Origin: Ancylobacter amanitiformis
Lineage (GTDB): Bacteria; Pseudomonadota; Alphaproteobacteria; Rhizobiales; Xanthobacteraceae
Length of the DNA: 64,000 nucleotides
Reading direction: 5' to 3'
Assembly (NCBI RefSeq): GCF_030814815.1
Contig: NZ_JAUSVR010000007.1
Location: 124,001 to 188,000 of the forward strand
Position 1 is the first letter of the stretch, and each line of letters opens with the position of its first letter. A program made the translations under genes and the position numbers. Shown in pieces: positions 28,423 to 39,535 of this stretch. Below the pieces are notes generated by a model that saw only the letters and a list, made by a program, of their open reading frames with translations, was not told the origin of the DNA and did no database searches.

Positions 28423-30042
28423 ATGAGTGGTATCAGCCGAGACGGGATTCTGGCCCGCCTGACGAACACCCCCATCCGCCGGGAGGTCTGGGTGGTCGCG
28501 CTCATCGCGGTGGTGGTGTGCGTGGTCCATGGGCTGCGACTGGGGCAGGATACCAACTGGGACCAGCGCAATTATCACTATTACGGCGTCTATGCGCTGC
28601 TCCACGGGCGTCTGGCGCTGGATGTCGCCGCCGCGCAGATGCAAAGCTGGTTCAACCCGGCCGGCTCGCTGCTGCCGTATTTCCTGATCACGCAGACCAG
28701 CCCGCGCCTTGCCACGGCAGCGCTGTCGGCGCTCTCGGCGCTGCCGCTGGTGACGGTGTTCGGGCTCGCGGTCGTCTCGCTCGGCCGCGAGGCGCGCCGC
28801 CGGCGGAGCCTGCGCTTGGCCGTCGGTCTGCTGGCCTGCGTCGGGGCCTTCAAGGCGCCGATGTTCCTGTCGGAGATCGGCACGACGTTCAATGACAATG
28901 CCAGCGCGGGCCTGGTGCTGGCGGCGCTGCTGGTGCTGCTCGCGGATCGCTTCAGCCGGCGGGCCTATGTGCTGGCGGGCGTGTTGCTCGGCGTGGTGGT
29001 GGGCCTCAAGCTGACCAATGCCTTCTATGTCATCGGCTGGGTGGCGGCGATCATGGCGGTGGAGCGGCGGCGTTTCCTCGTGCCGCTTGTCCTCGCCGGG
29101 GGCGCGGCGGTGCTGACGTATCTTCCCGTGGGCGGCCTGTGGAACGCCTATCTCTGGAAGCAGTTCGGCAACCCGCTTTTCCCAATCTACAACAACATTT
29201 TCCAGTCCCCGCTCTACCCGCCCTCGGCGATGCAGGACGAGCGCTTCAAGCCGAAGGGGCTGGGCGAGGCGCTGAGCTATTTCTGGCAGTGGCCCGCCGG
29301 CATGCACCCGACCAGCGAGCTGTATTTCGTCGACCTGCGCTTCACTCTCGTGCCGATCGTGCTGCTGCTGGCGCTGGCCGTCGTCGCCTTTCGGCGGGAG
29401 GCGAGCCAGGCGCGGGGTGCCGGGTCGGCGGAGGCGCTGTTCGACCCGCGCGCCGTGATCCTGCTGCCGACCTTCTTCGTCGTGTCCTTCACGCTCTGGC
29501 TGTTCATGTTCGGAATCCAGCGCTACGTGGTGGCGCTGGAGCAACTGGCGCCGCTGGTGCTGATGCTGCTGCTCTCCGTTATCATGCGGCGGCATGTGCT
29601 GCTTCTGCTGTGTTCGGCGTTGATGGTCGTGGCCATCGCGCGGGTCAATGTGAGCCCCGATTGGGGGCGGGTGCCGTTCGGCGACGACTGGTACGAGGTT
29701 CGCCTGCCGGACGAGATCGGGCAGGAAAACACGCTGTTCGTCATGCTCTCGGGCGGGCCGATCGCCTATGTCATTCCCTTCTTTCCCGCTTCCGACACGT
29801 TCGTGCGGATCGAGGGCAACCTGCCGGTGGAACCCGGGAGCGGGCTGGGCGGGATCGTCCGCGCGAAGCTCGATGCCCATGCCGGCCCGCTGCGCACGCT
29901 CGCGCCGGATGATCACCCCGCGGAGCGTTCGGCGGACACGCTTGCGTCCTACGGATTGCGGGCGGACCCGCAGGATTGCGTGCCGATCCTCACCCGGATG
30001 GGCCGGCTGCTGTCCTGCACGCTTGTGCGAACGGGGGGCTGA
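28423..30042 (+). CDS. Multi-pass membrane protein, probable GT-C glycosyltransferase
   Basis: A 539-residue integral membrane protein with about ten hydrophobic helices and a soluble C-terminal domain of about 120 residues. Early in the first outside loop is GQDTNWDQRNYHYYGVY, an acidic/aromatic motif position like that of GT-C enzymes using polyprenyl-phosphate sugars. It is followed by a GT2 gene and a gtrA gene on the same strand, so the three likely form a Gtr-type module: GT2 loads a sugar on lipid, GtrA flips it, and this enzyme transfers it outside. Acceptor and sugar are unknown. Family assignment is by topology and context. Confidence 0.7.
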   Translation: MSGISRDGILARLTNTPIRREVWVVALIAVVVCVVHGLRLGQDTNWDQRNYHYYGVYALLHGRLALDVAAAQMQSWFNPAGSLLPYFLITQTSPRLATAALSALSALPLVTVFGLAVVSLGREARRRRSLRLAVGLLACVGAFKAPMFLSEIGTTFNDNASAGLVLAALLVLLADRFSRRAYVLAGVLLGVVVGLKLTNAFYVIGWVAAIMAVERRRFLVPLVLAGGAAVLTYLPVGGLWNAYLWKQFGNPLFPIYNNIFQSPLYPPSAMQDERFKPKGLGEALSYFWQWPAGMHPTSELYFVDLRFTLVPIVLLLALAVVAFRREASQARGAGSAEALFDPRAVILLPTFFVVSFTLWLFMFGIQRYVVALEQLAPLVLMLLLSVIMRRHVLLLLCSALMVVAIARVNVSPDWGRVPFGDDWYEVRLPDEIGQENTLFVMLSGGPIAYVIPFFPASDTFVRIEGNLPVEPGSGLGGIVRAKLDAHAGPLRTLAPDDHPAERSADTLASYGLRADPQDCVPILTRMGRLLSCTLVRTGG

Positions 30043-30090
30043 TGGCTAAGCATTGAAACGCCTGCCGTCGAAAGATTGGGGAAGCCCACC

Positions 30091-31077
30091 GTGCCTGATG
30101 CTGTGAGCCCGTCGCGCGGTATCTCGCCGCGCATCGCCGTGATCATTCCTTGCTACAACGAGGAACTGACCGTCGGCACCACCGTGTCCGGCTTTCGCCG
30201 GGCGCTGCCCGACGCCACGGTCTATGTCTGCGACAACAATTCCAGCGACCGCACCGCGGATTTCGCGCGGGAGGCCGGGGCGGAGGTGATGAGCGAGCTG
30301 CGGCAGGGCAAGGGCCATGCGATGCGGCGCATGTTCGCCGATGTCGATGCCGATCTCTACGTGCTGGTGGATGGCGACGCCACCTATGATCCCGATGCCG
30401 CGCCGGCCATGCTGGAGCGGGTGATCGCGGAAAATCTCGACTTTCTCAACGGCGCGCGCATCGCCGAGGCGCAGGCCGCCTACCGTGCCGGCCACCGCTT
30501 CGGCAACTGGGCGCTGACCTCGCTGGTGCAGTTCATCTTCGGGCGCCAGTTCTCCGACATGCTGTCAGGCTACAAGATCTTCTCGCGGCGCTTCGTGAAG
30601 TCCTTCCCGGCCATGTCGCACGGTTTCGAGATCGAGACCGAGCTGACCGTGCATGCGCTGGGGCTGCGGATGCCGTGCGCGGAGGTGCCAACCGTCTATA
30701 TCGAGCGGCCGGCCGGCTCCTTCAGCAAGCTGAAGACCTATCGCGACGGCGCGCGCATCCTGCGCCTCATCGCCAATCTGGTGCGCAATGAACGTCCCAT
30801 GCTGTTCTTCGGCGTGGCGGCGGCGGTGCTGGGAGCCGCGGCTTTCCTGTTCAGCATTCCGCTGTTCTATACCTATGTCGAGACCGGCCTGGTGCCGCGC
30901 CTGCCGACCGCCATCGCCGTGGTGGGGCTGGCGATCGTCGCCGTGCTGAGCCTGTTCTGCGGCCTCATCCTCGACATGAGCACGACCAGCCGGCACGAGA
31001 TGAAGCGGCTCGCCTATCTCGCCATTCCGCCCGTGCGCCCGCTCGCGCCGGGCCGGCGCAAGCGCGAGGACGCCTGA
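30091..31077 (+). CDS. Family 2 glycosyltransferase, polyprenyl-phosphate sugar synthase (GtrB-like)
   Basis: A 328-residue enzyme. GTG 30091 follows a GGGGAAG ribosome site and is preferred to TTG 30076. The GT-A domain starts IAVIIPCYNEELTVGTTVSG and has YVLVDGDATYDPDAAP with the DxD metal site. Two C-terminal transmembrane helices (about residues 235-300) anchor it. It resembles dolichyl-phosphate-glucose/mannose synthases and GtrB. Its stop overlaps the gtrA start (TGATG). Likely reaction: UDP-sugar plus undecaprenyl phosphate gives lipid-linked sugar on the inner face. Confidence 0.88.
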   Translation: MPDAVSPSRGISPRIAVIIPCYNEELTVGTTVSGFRRALPDATVYVCDNNSSDRTADFAREAGAEVMSELRQGKGHAMRRMFADVDADLYVLVDGDATYDPDAAPAMLERVIAENLDFLNGARIAEAQAAYRAGHRFGNWALTSLVQFIFGRQFSDMLSGYKIFSRRFVKSFPAMSHGFEIETELTVHALGLRMPCAEVPTVYIERPAGSFSKLKTYRDGARILRLIANLVRNERPMLFFGVAAAVLGAAAFLFSIPLFYTYVETGLVPRLPTAIAVVGLAIVAVLSLFCGLILDMSTTSRHEMKRLAYLAIPPVRPLAPGRRKREDA

Positions 31078-31487
31078 TGGCGGTCTCCCGGCTCGCGCTC
31101 AAGGAATTCTTCCGCTTCGGCTGCGTCGGCGGGCTGGGCTTCGTCGTCAATGCCGGCGTGACCCATGCCGCGAGCCAGCTGGCGAACCTCTATGCCGCCG
31201 GCCTGATCGGGTGGTTCGCGGCGGCGAGCTGCACCTGGTTCTTCAACCGCATCTGGACCTTCGCCCACCGGGCGAAGCGGCCGCTGCTGCGCCAGTTTCT
31301 CGATTTTCTCGGCGCCAATTTCATGGGGTTCCTCGTCTATTACGGAACCTACTCGGCGCTGATCGCCGGCTGGCCGCTCGCCCGCGAGCACCCCGTTCTG
31401 GCGGTTGCCGCCGGCTCCATTGCCGGGCTGGCGATCAATTTCACGCTCTCGCGCCGCTTCGTCTTTCGCGGCCCGGTCGAGAAATAG
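31077..31487 (+). CDS. GtrA-family membrane protein (lipid-linked sugar flippase candidate)
   Basis: A 136-residue protein with four hydrophobic helices, typical of GtrA. LKEFFRFGCVGGLGFVVNAG and the SCTWFFNRIWTF motif match the family, as does the basic end SRRFVFRGPVEK. It is translationally coupled to the GT2 gene. GtrA proteins are thought to move polyprenyl-phosphate sugars across the membrane. Confidence 0.9.
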   Translation: MAVSRLALKEFFRFGCVGGLGFVVNAGVTHAASQLANLYAAGLIGWFAAASCTWFFNRIWTFAHRAKRPLLRQFLDFLGANFMGFLVYYGTYSALIAGWPLAREHPVLAVAAGSIAGLAINFTLSRRFVFRGPVEK

Positions 31488-31523
31488 CGCAGGCGGGCCG
31501 CCGGGATCGTCGGCGTCCGGCGT

Positions 31524-31799
31524 TCAGCCCTTCAGCTTGCCCAGAACCTCGATCAGCTCGGAGACCTTCTGGCGCTGCTGGTCGGCGTCGCCCGAGCGTA
31601 TGGCGTGCTCGACGCAATGGGCGACATGGTCGCGCAGCACCTCTTCCTCCACCTTCTTCAGCGCCGCCCGCACCGCCGCCACCTGGGTGACGATGTCGAT
31701 GCAATAGCGGTTGTCCTCAAGCATGCGCGAGAGGCCGCGCACCTGCCCCTCGATCCGGCTGAGGCGCTTCAGGCAAGCCTTGCGTGTGTGATCCTGCAT
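31524..31799 (-). CDS. csoR: Copper-sensing repressor, CsoR family
   Basis: A 91-residue all-helical repressor (start [20 protein letters not shown] at 31799; an alternative ATG at 31808 lies inside an operator). C33, H58 and C62 have the same spacing as the Cys-His-Cys copper(I) ligands of CsoR, and unlike the formaldehyde sensor FrmR or nickel sensor RcnR. It is divergent from a copper ATPase with two palindromes in between, so copper binding would release DNA and induce copA and csoR itself. Confidence 0.92.
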   Translation of the reverse strand: MQDHTRKACLKRLSRIEGQVRGLSRMLEDNRYCIDIVTQVAAVRAALKKVEEEVLRDHVAHCVEHAIRSGDADQQRQKVSELIEVLGKLKG

Positions 31800-31806
31800 G
31801 CTTGCC

Positions 31807-31827
31807 ATATACCCATGCGGGGTATAT
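31807..31827. promoter_or_regulatory. Candidate CsoR operator 1
   Basis: Perfect inverted repeat ATATACCC-ATGCG-GGGTATAT lying immediately upstream of the csoR start codon. Binding here would block csoR translation start region and promoter. Confidence 0.8.
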
Positions 31828-31840
31828 ATCGCAAGGGTCA

Positions 31841-31859
31841 TATACCCATGTGGGGTATA
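31841..31859. promoter_or_regulatory. Candidate CsoR operator 2
   Basis: Inverted repeat TATACCC-ATGTG-GGGTATA, 33 bp centre to centre from operator 1 and running straight into the copA ribosome site AAGGAGGG. Shares all but one base of its core with operator 1. Confidence 0.8.
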
Positions 31860-31870
31860 AGGAGGGTGCC

Positions 31871-34435
<2,565 letters not shown>

Positions 34436-34467
34436 GCGCCGTCGCCCGCTCGCGTCGGGGAGGGTTG

Positions 34468-34600
34468 TGAGACCGGGCGCCCCGATCGACGCGGGGGCGT
34501 CCGGCAAGGTGTTCCCCGGACAAGCGGCGCGGAGCGCCGCGTCGATCCGGGGTCCAGCGCAAGAGGCCTGCCGAAGGCAGTCACCACCCTCCTCCGTCGC
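34468..34600. repeat. Intergenic repeat family B, copy 3
   Basis: Contains GTGTTCCCCGGACAAGCGGC, GCGTCGATCCGGGGTCCAGC and a closing GCCTGCCGAAGGCAG hairpin. It fills the gap between copA and the GIY-YIG gene. Confidence 0.65.
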
Positions 34601-34604
34601 GATC

Positions 34605-34895
34605 TCAATCCAGCAGTCGCTCCGCCAGATTGTCCCATCCAGGATTGCCCGCCTCGATCAGGTGAAGCTTCCACTCCCGGCGCCAGCGCTTGAGGAGCGC
34701 CTCGCGTGAGCGCGCCTCGTCGATCGAACCGTAAAACTCGACGTGAACCAACAACCGCACCCGGTAGCGTGCGGTGAAACCGGGCACTTCTCCGGAGCGA
34801 TGCTGCATCATGCGCCGGGTAAGGTCGCTGGTGACGCCGACATAGAGCGTCCCGTTGCGCGCGCTGGCGAGGATATAGACGGCATAGCGCTCCAT
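34605..34895 (-). CDS. GIY-YIG nuclease family protein
   Basis: A 96-residue single-domain GIY-YIG protein. The motif appears as YAVYILASARNGTLYVGVTS, with R27/R28 and H32 after it (LTRRMMQH) and a metal-site glutamate further on (SREALLKRW). Small proteins of this kind are common in Rhizobiales; their role is unclear (DNA repair or selfish element). It is an orphan lying between two family B repeats, one on each side. Confidence 0.85.
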   Translation of the reverse strand: MERYAVYILASARNGTLYVGVTSDLTRRMMQHRSGEVPGFTARYRVRLLVHVEFYGSIDEARSREALLKRWRREWKLHLIEAGNPGWDNLAERLLD

Positions 34896-34954
34896 GCGAG
34901 GCCTCCGCGACGGAAGGTATCATGAGGCGCTCGCCGGGCGAGCGGAACTGTGCA

Positions 34955-35135
34955 CTGGATCCCGGATCGGCACTCCGGCTTCGCCGTCGCTTGTCCGGGA
35001 AACAGCTGTCGACCGGACGAACGCCGCGCCGCTCACGTTAGCGGCGACAAGGGCCACCTGTTCCCCCGGACAAGCTGTGCGGGGCACATGACTGATCGGG
35101 AGCCGCGCCATAAGTCTGCCGAAGGCAGGTTTATG
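34955..35135. repeat. Intergenic repeat family B, copy 4
   Basis: Begins CTGGATCCCGGATCGGC, continues CGCTTGTCCGGGAAACAG and CCCCGGACAAGCTGTGCGGG, and ends with CTGCCGAAGGCAG next to the dadA stop. The two TGTCCGGG/CCGGACA words are mutually complementary, giving a long stem. Confidence 0.65.
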
Positions 35136-35141
35136 GCCGTA

Positions 35142-36437
35142 TCACTCCGCCGCCATGCGCAGCAGCGGTGCCGGGGCCTCGATCGGCAGGGCGGCTTCCA
35201 CCTTGGCGGCGATGATTTCGGCGGTCGCGCAGGAGAGCGTCCAGCCGAGATGCCCGTGGCCGGTATTGTAGAACACGCCCGGCCGGGCGCCGGCGGCGAC
35301 GCGCGGCATCAGGTCCGGCATCATCGGGCGCAGGCCCGCCCACGGCACCGCGCGCTCGGTCGACACGCCGGGGAACAGCTTGCGCACCCAGTCGGTCAGC
35401 GGGCGGATGCGGTCGGCGCGGATATCGCGATTCTCGCCGTTGAATTCGGCCGTGCCGGCGACGCGGAAGCGGTCCTTGCCGAGGCGCGAGGTGACGATCT
35501 TGGTCTTGTCGTCCAGGAGGCTCACCCAGGGGGCCGCGTTCTGGCTCTGCTCGTCGTCGAGCATCACGGTGATCGAGTAGCCCTTGACGGGATAGACGTT
35601 CACCCGGTCGCCGAACTGGGCGGCAAGGGCGCGCGAGCCGACGCCGGCGCAGACCACGACCGCGTCATAGGCCAGCGTCTCATGGGTCGCGGCACCGTCC
35701 TCCGCCTCGGGGGCGACGGTGAGGGTGATCTCGACACCGGTGCCGTCGGCGCCGGCGCCGGTATGCCGCACCCGCTCGACGCTCGCCTCGTTGATGAAGC
35801 GCACGCCCTTTCGACGGCAGACCTCGGCGAGGCCGAAGGTGAATTTGTGGATGTCGCCGGTGGAATCGGAGGGGGTGTAGAAGCCGCCATAGAAGTTGCC
35901 ATGCACGGTCGGCTCGATGGCGCGGATCTCGGCGGGCGTCACCTCGCGGCGCTCCAGCCCGCCCTGCGCATAAAGCGCGGAAACGGCGCGGGCGCTGTCC
36001 TGGGCCGCCTTGTCGCGATAGATGTGGAGGATGCCGCGCGTCTCGTGGTTGAAGTCGATGCCCTCGCGCGCGGCGATGTCGAACATGTGGCGGCGCGCCT
36101 GGATGGCGAGGCGCGTGGTCTCGACCGTGTTCGCCGTGTAGTTCGGAATATTGGCGAGGAACTCGGCCATCCAGCTATATTTGTGCCAGGAGGGCTTGGG
36201 GTTCATCAGCAGCGGCGCGTCGGGAACGAGCATCCACTTGATGCCCTTGAGCACGGTCGACCAGGAATTCCACACCTCGGCATTGGAGGCCGAAAGCTGA
36301 CCGCCATTGGCGAAGGAGGTCTCCATCGCCGCATAGCGCTGGCGATCGATGACGGTGACGTCGTAGCCCTTCTCGTTGAGGGCATAGGCGGTGGTGATGC
36401 CGGTGATGCCGGCGCCGATAACGGCGATCTGGCGCAT
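35142..36437 (-). CDS. dadA: D-amino acid dehydrogenase
   Basis: A 431-residue FAD enzyme that oxidises D-amino acids to oxo acids and ammonia, passing electrons to the respiratory chain. ATG 36437 gives the standard start MRQIAVIGAGITGITTAYAL with the dinucleotide-binding loop. Other family words are SFANGGQLSASNAEVWNSW, VYPVKGYSITV and the C-terminal NTGHGHLGWTLSCATAE. A tandem glycine riboswitch occupies its leader, so glycine probably switches on expression. Oxidation of glycine itself or of D-alanine are both possible. The annotated longer frame upstream is the riboswitch read as protein and is rejected. Confidence 0.94.
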   Translation of the reverse strand: MRQIAVIGAGITGITTAYALNEKGYDVTVIDRQRYAAMETSFANGGQLSASNAEVWNSWSTVLKGIKWMLVPDAPLLMNPKPSWHKYSWMAEFLANIPNYTANTVETTRLAIQARRHMFDIAAREGIDFNHETRGILHIYRDKAAQDSARAVSALYAQGGLERREVTPAEIRAIEPTVHGNFYGGFYTPSDSTGDIHKFTFGLAEVCRRKGVRFINEASVERVRHTGAGADGTGVEITLTVAPEAEDGAATHETLAYDAVVVCAGVGSRALAAQFGDRVNVYPVKGYSITVMLDDEQSQNAAPWVSLLDDKTKIVTSRLGKDRFRVAGTAEFNGENRDIRADRIRPLTDWVRKLFPGVSTERAVPWAGLRPMMPDLMPRVAAGARPGVFYNTGHGHLGWTLSCATAEIIAAKVEAALPIEAPAPLLRMAAE

Positions 36438-36507
36438 GGGGAACTCCCGCGCTGGAGGACGACTAGGCTCGAACCCCGGTGTTTCCACCTCGGCGTTCCA
36501 GCCGGCT

Positions 36508-36732
36508 GTCCCCATCTGTCGCGGTACCTGAGAGCTCGCCCCGAGATGGACGGCGACGCCGTCCGGAAATCCCGGGCTTCCCCTTCGGTGGACGTCCAGC
36601 GCCGTTATCCCGGCGCCGACGCCTCTCTCCAGATTGTCCTGATCATGCGGTCCGTGGTGCCTGAGAGTTTCCTGGGGGGTTGCTCCGTCGGCGCCGACAC
36701 GTGTCCTGGGAGGACTGTCGGTCTCTCCCGCA
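36508..36732 (-). promoter_or_regulatory. Tandem glycine riboswitch (gcvT type) in the dadA leader
   Basis: Both aptamers are recognisable on the minus strand. Aptamer 1 (about 36732-36645) has GGGAGAGACC, CGCCGACGGAGCAA and AAACTCTCAGGCACCACGGA. Aptamer 2 (about 36631-36508) has CTGGAGAGAGGCG, CCACCGAAGGGGAAGC and GCTCTCAGGTACCGCGACAG. A short linker separates them. The element ends about 70 nt before the dadA ATG. ATGGGGA at its 3' edge (36515-36509) is complementary to TCCCCAT covering the first two bases of the dadA start codon (36442-36436). That could form the off state when glycine is absent. Confidence 0.95.
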
Positions 36733-36849
36733 TGAACATTAGCAGACGGATATATGCATCGCACAAAAGCATGCTTGTTTCAAGGGCAGAAGGGTGCGCT
36801 TGCGGGTGAATTGGCATCCGACCTTGGTCGGGGCGGTGGATTCGGCCAA

Positions 36850-36988
36850 GGCGTTTCGCGCGGGATCCCGGATCGGCACCGCCCTGCGTGCAGTTTGTCC
36901 GGGAAACGGAAGATCCGGTGTCCCGGGCACGTGTCGCCGCAGGCGGAGCGCCGATCCGGGACCCAGCGCAAGGGTCGTCGGCCAAATC
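36850..36988. repeat. Intergenic repeat family B, copy 5
   Basis: GGGATCCCGGATCGGCACCG, then GCAGTTTGTCCGGGAAACGG and GCGCCGATCCGGGACCCAGC. Outer arms (GATCCCGGATCGGC / GCCGATCCGGGA) are inverted copies. It lies just beyond the nadC stop. Confidence 0.7.
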
Positions 36989-36990
36989 CC

Positions 36991-37884
36991 TCACGCGCGC
37001 GCCGCGTCCAGACCCAGATCGAGGATCGGCGCGGAATGGGTGATCCATCCGACCGAGATGAGGTCCACCCCGCTCGCCGCGATGGCGCCCACCGTCTCGG
37101 CCGAGACGCGGCCGGACGCCTCGGTGAGCGCTCGCCCGCCGACGATGGCGACGGCCTGCGCCAGCATGGCGGGGGTCATGTTGTCGAGCAGCACCGCGTC
37201 GACACCCTCCGCCATCGCCTCGTCAAGCTGGGCGAGCGTGTCGACCTCCACCTCGATCTTCACGAGATGCCCGGCATGGGCCTTGGCGCGCTGGATGGCG
37301 ATGGCGACGCCGCCCGCCACCGCGATGTGGTTGTCCTTGATCAGCACCGCATCATCCAGCCCGAAGCGGTGATTGGAGCCGCCGCCCGCCTTCACCGCGT
37401 GCTTCTCCAGCGCGCGCAGGCCGGGCGTGGTCTTGCGGGTGCAGACGATCTGCGCCGTGCCGTGCCGGCGGGCGATCTCGACCAGGCCGGCGGTGGCGGT
37501 GGCGATGCCGGACATGCGGCAGGCAATGTTCAGCGCCACCCGCTCGGCGGTGAGGATGGAGCGCGCCGCGCCCGACAGCCGCAGCACCCCATCGCCGGGC
37601 GCCACCACGCTGCCGTCGCCGCGCTCGATCGCGACCCTGAGCGCGGGATCGATCAGTTCGAAGGCGATCACCGCCGCATCGATGCCGGCGATCACGCCGG
37701 GCTGGCGCGAGGCGATCACCGCCTCGAAGCGGGCATCGGCCGGCACCACCGAATCGGTGGTGACATCGCCGGCCCGGCCGAGATCCTCCAGCAGCGCGGC
37801 GCGCACCAGCGGCTCGACCAGCAGGCGGGGCAGGGGAGAAAGCGTGCTGATGGGAGAAAGCGAGGTATTGGAGGGCGAGATCAT
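36991..37884 (-). CDS. nadC: Nicotinate-nucleotide pyrophosphorylase (carboxylating)
   Basis: NadC converts quinolinate and PRPP to nicotinate mononucleotide. It has 297 residues. Signatures are [35 protein letters not shown] with the PRPP/quinolinate-binding Arg and Lys residues, [20 protein letters not shown] and VEVEVDT-like [13 protein letters not shown] 37884 is the first in frame; a shorter start is possible. It is the third gene of nadA-nadB-nadC, separated from nadB by about 100 bp that holds a 10-bp tandem repeat. Confidence 0.95.
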   Translation of the reverse strand: MISPSNTSLSPISTLSPLPRLLVEPLVRAALLEDLGRAGDVTTDSVVPADARFEAVIASRQPGVIAGIDAAVIAFELIDPALRVAIERGDGSVVAPGDGVLRLSGAARSILTAERVALNIACRMSGIATATAGLVEIARRHGTAQIVCTRKTTPGLRALEKHAVKAGGGSNHRFGLDDAVLIKDNHIAVAGGVAIAIQRAKAHAGHLVKIEVEVDTLAQLDEAMAEGVDAVLLDNMTPAMLAQAVAIVGGRALTEASGRVSAETVGAIAASGVDLISVGWITHSAPILDLGLDAARA

Positions 37885-37953
37885 GGGCCTACTCGTCTCG
37901 GGATGATTGGGGCACCGGCCGGCGGGTGGGCGCTCCCGGCAAGGAGCGCAAGG

Positions 37954-37993
37954 GGCTCCGGCCGGCTCCGGCCGGCTCAGGCCGGCTCAGGCC
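37954..37993. repeat. Four 10-bp tandem repeats overlapping the nadB stop
   Basis: GCCGGCTC(C/A)G units repeat about four times between nadC and nadB, and the last one includes the nadB stop codon. Probably a slippage product. Confidence 0.75.
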
Positions 37994-39522
37994 ACCTGCC
38001 GCACATGGGGGGCGCGGGTCTCGGCCAGCGCGGTCTCCGAATGGCGGGCGAGGGCGGCGGGGGCGGGATGATCGGCGCGGAAATGCCCGCCCCGGCTCTC
38101 GGTGCGGCGCAGCGCCGCCTGTGTGACCATGATCGCGACCAGCGAGAGGTCGTCGCCGTCCCGCGCGTTGAGTTCGCCGAGCCGCTGCGCGGCGGCCTCC
38201 AGCGTCGACGCCTCGCGCACCACGCCGACATGACTATCCATCAGCGCGCGAATTTCCGCACGGGCGAGCGAGGCTGCCCGCGCCGGGGAAGGCGCGCGCG
38301 CCGTCCCCGCGCCGGCCTCGCGTCCGGCAATGTCGGCGGCGATCCATCCGGCATAGGCGAGCGCCTCCAGCAGCGAGTTGCTGGCGAGGCGATTGGCGCC
38401 ATGCAGCCCTGTCGAGGCGACCTCGCCACAGGCCCACAGCCCCGGGACGCTGGAACGCCCGGCATCATCCACATTGATACCGCCCATATGGTAATGCGCC
38501 GCCGGCCGCACCGGAATGGGCTGCCGCGCCGGATCGAGCCCGTGCGCGCGGCAGAGCGCGACGACGCCGGGAAAACGCCGCTCCACATCCGCCAGCCGCG
38601 CGTCGAGCACCACGTGGCGGCCTGCCGCGTTCTGCGCGAAGATGGCGCGGGCGACCACGTCGCGCGGGGCGAGTTCCTGCCCCGGCACCTCCAGCATGAA
38701 GCGCTCGCCACAATCGTTGAACAGTTTGGCACCCTCGCCGCGCAGCGCCTCGGTCGCCAGCGGCATGGGTGCGGGGCCGCCCAGAAGGTCCGCCCCGGCC
38801 GGATCGGCGGCGGTGACGATCGCCGTCGGGTGAAACTGCACGAACTCCATGTCGCGCAGCATGGCGCCTGCCCGCGCCGCGAGCGCGAGGCCGGAACCGA
38901 CGGCGCCGAGCGGGTTGGTGGTGGAGGCGTAGAGCCCGCCCATGCCGCCGGTCGCCAGCACCACGGCGTGGGCGGGCAGGCCGGTCACGCGCCCGGCACG
39001 GTCGCGCAGCGCGATGCCGCGCACGGCGCCGGCCTCATCGGGGAGCAATTCGCAGGCGCGCACGCCCTCGATCACCTCGATCGTCGGGCAGGCGCGAGCG
39101 GCCATGGTCAGCGTTTCCAGCACGAGGCGGCCGGTGCCGTCGCCCCCGGCATGGACGATGCGCCGGCGCGAATGCGCGGCTTCAAGCCCCAGCGCGAGGC
39201 GCCCGTCCGGCGCGCGGTCGAACGGCGCGCCGAGTTGCAGCAGCCAGTCGATGGCGCCGGGCGCGGCCGACGCGACGCGACGCGCCACGACGGGCTCGGA
39301 AAGGCCGGCGCCGGCCTTGAGCGTGTCGATGGCGTGATAATCGGGCCGGTCGTCATCGCCGATGGCGGCGGCGATGCCGCCCTGGGCCCAGCCGGTGGCG
39401 GCCTCCGCGCCGAGCGGGGCGGCAACCACCAGCGTCACGGGAAGCGGGGCGAGGCGCAACGCGGTGGCGAGGCCGGCGACCCCGCCGCCGACCACGACGA
39501 TATTCTCGGGCGAATGGCGCAA
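37987..39522 (-). CDS. nadB: L-aspartate oxidase
   Basis: The FAD enzyme that oxidises L-aspartate to iminoaspartate for NAD synthesis. TTG 39522 (reading MRHSPENIVVVGGGVAGLAT), 13 bp after the nadA stop and with GAAAGG upstream, gives 511 residues. An ATG at 39585 would overlap nadA by 50 bp. Key regions: the FAD loop VVVGGGVAGLATAL, GWAQGGIAAAIGDDD, VLATGGMGGLYASTTNP, FVQFHPTAI, and AHYHMGGINVDDAGRSSVPG with GLHGANRLASNSLLEALAY. Product iminoaspartate is unstable and goes to NadA. Confidence 0.93.
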   Translation of the reverse strand: MRHSPENIVVVGGGVAGLATALRLAPLPVTLVVAAPLGAEAATGWAQGGIAAAIGDDDRPDYHAIDTLKAGAGLSEPVVARRVASAAPGAIDWLLQLGAPFDRAPDGRLALGLEAAHSRRRIVHAGGDGTGRLVLETLTMAARACPTIEVIEGVRACELLPDEAGAVRGIALRDRAGRVTGLPAHAVVLATGGMGGLYASTTNPLGAVGSGLALAARAGAMLRDMEFVQFHPTAIVTAADPAGADLLGGPAPMPLATEALRGEGAKLFNDCGERFMLEVPGQELAPRDVVARAIFAQNAAGRHVVLDARLADVERRFPGVVALCRAHGLDPARQPIPVRPAAHYHMGGINVDDAGRSSVPGLWACGEVASTGLHGANRLASNSLLEALAYAGWIAADIAGREAGAGTARAPSPARAASLARAEIRALMDSHVGVVREASTLEAAAQRLGELNARDGDDLSLVAIMVTQAALRRTESRGGHFRADHPAPAALARHSETALAETRAPHVRQVA

Positions 39523-39535
39523 CGCAGGAAGCCTT

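Noticed and set aside
26698-29916. Minus-strand ORF of 1072 codons
   Set aside because: Antisense to matB and the membrane transferase, both with clear motifs. The His/Gln/Arg-rich translation is typical of shadow frames.
36438-36764. N-terminal extension of DadA
   Set aside because: This DNA folds as the glycine riboswitch, and the FAD motif begins at the 36437 start.
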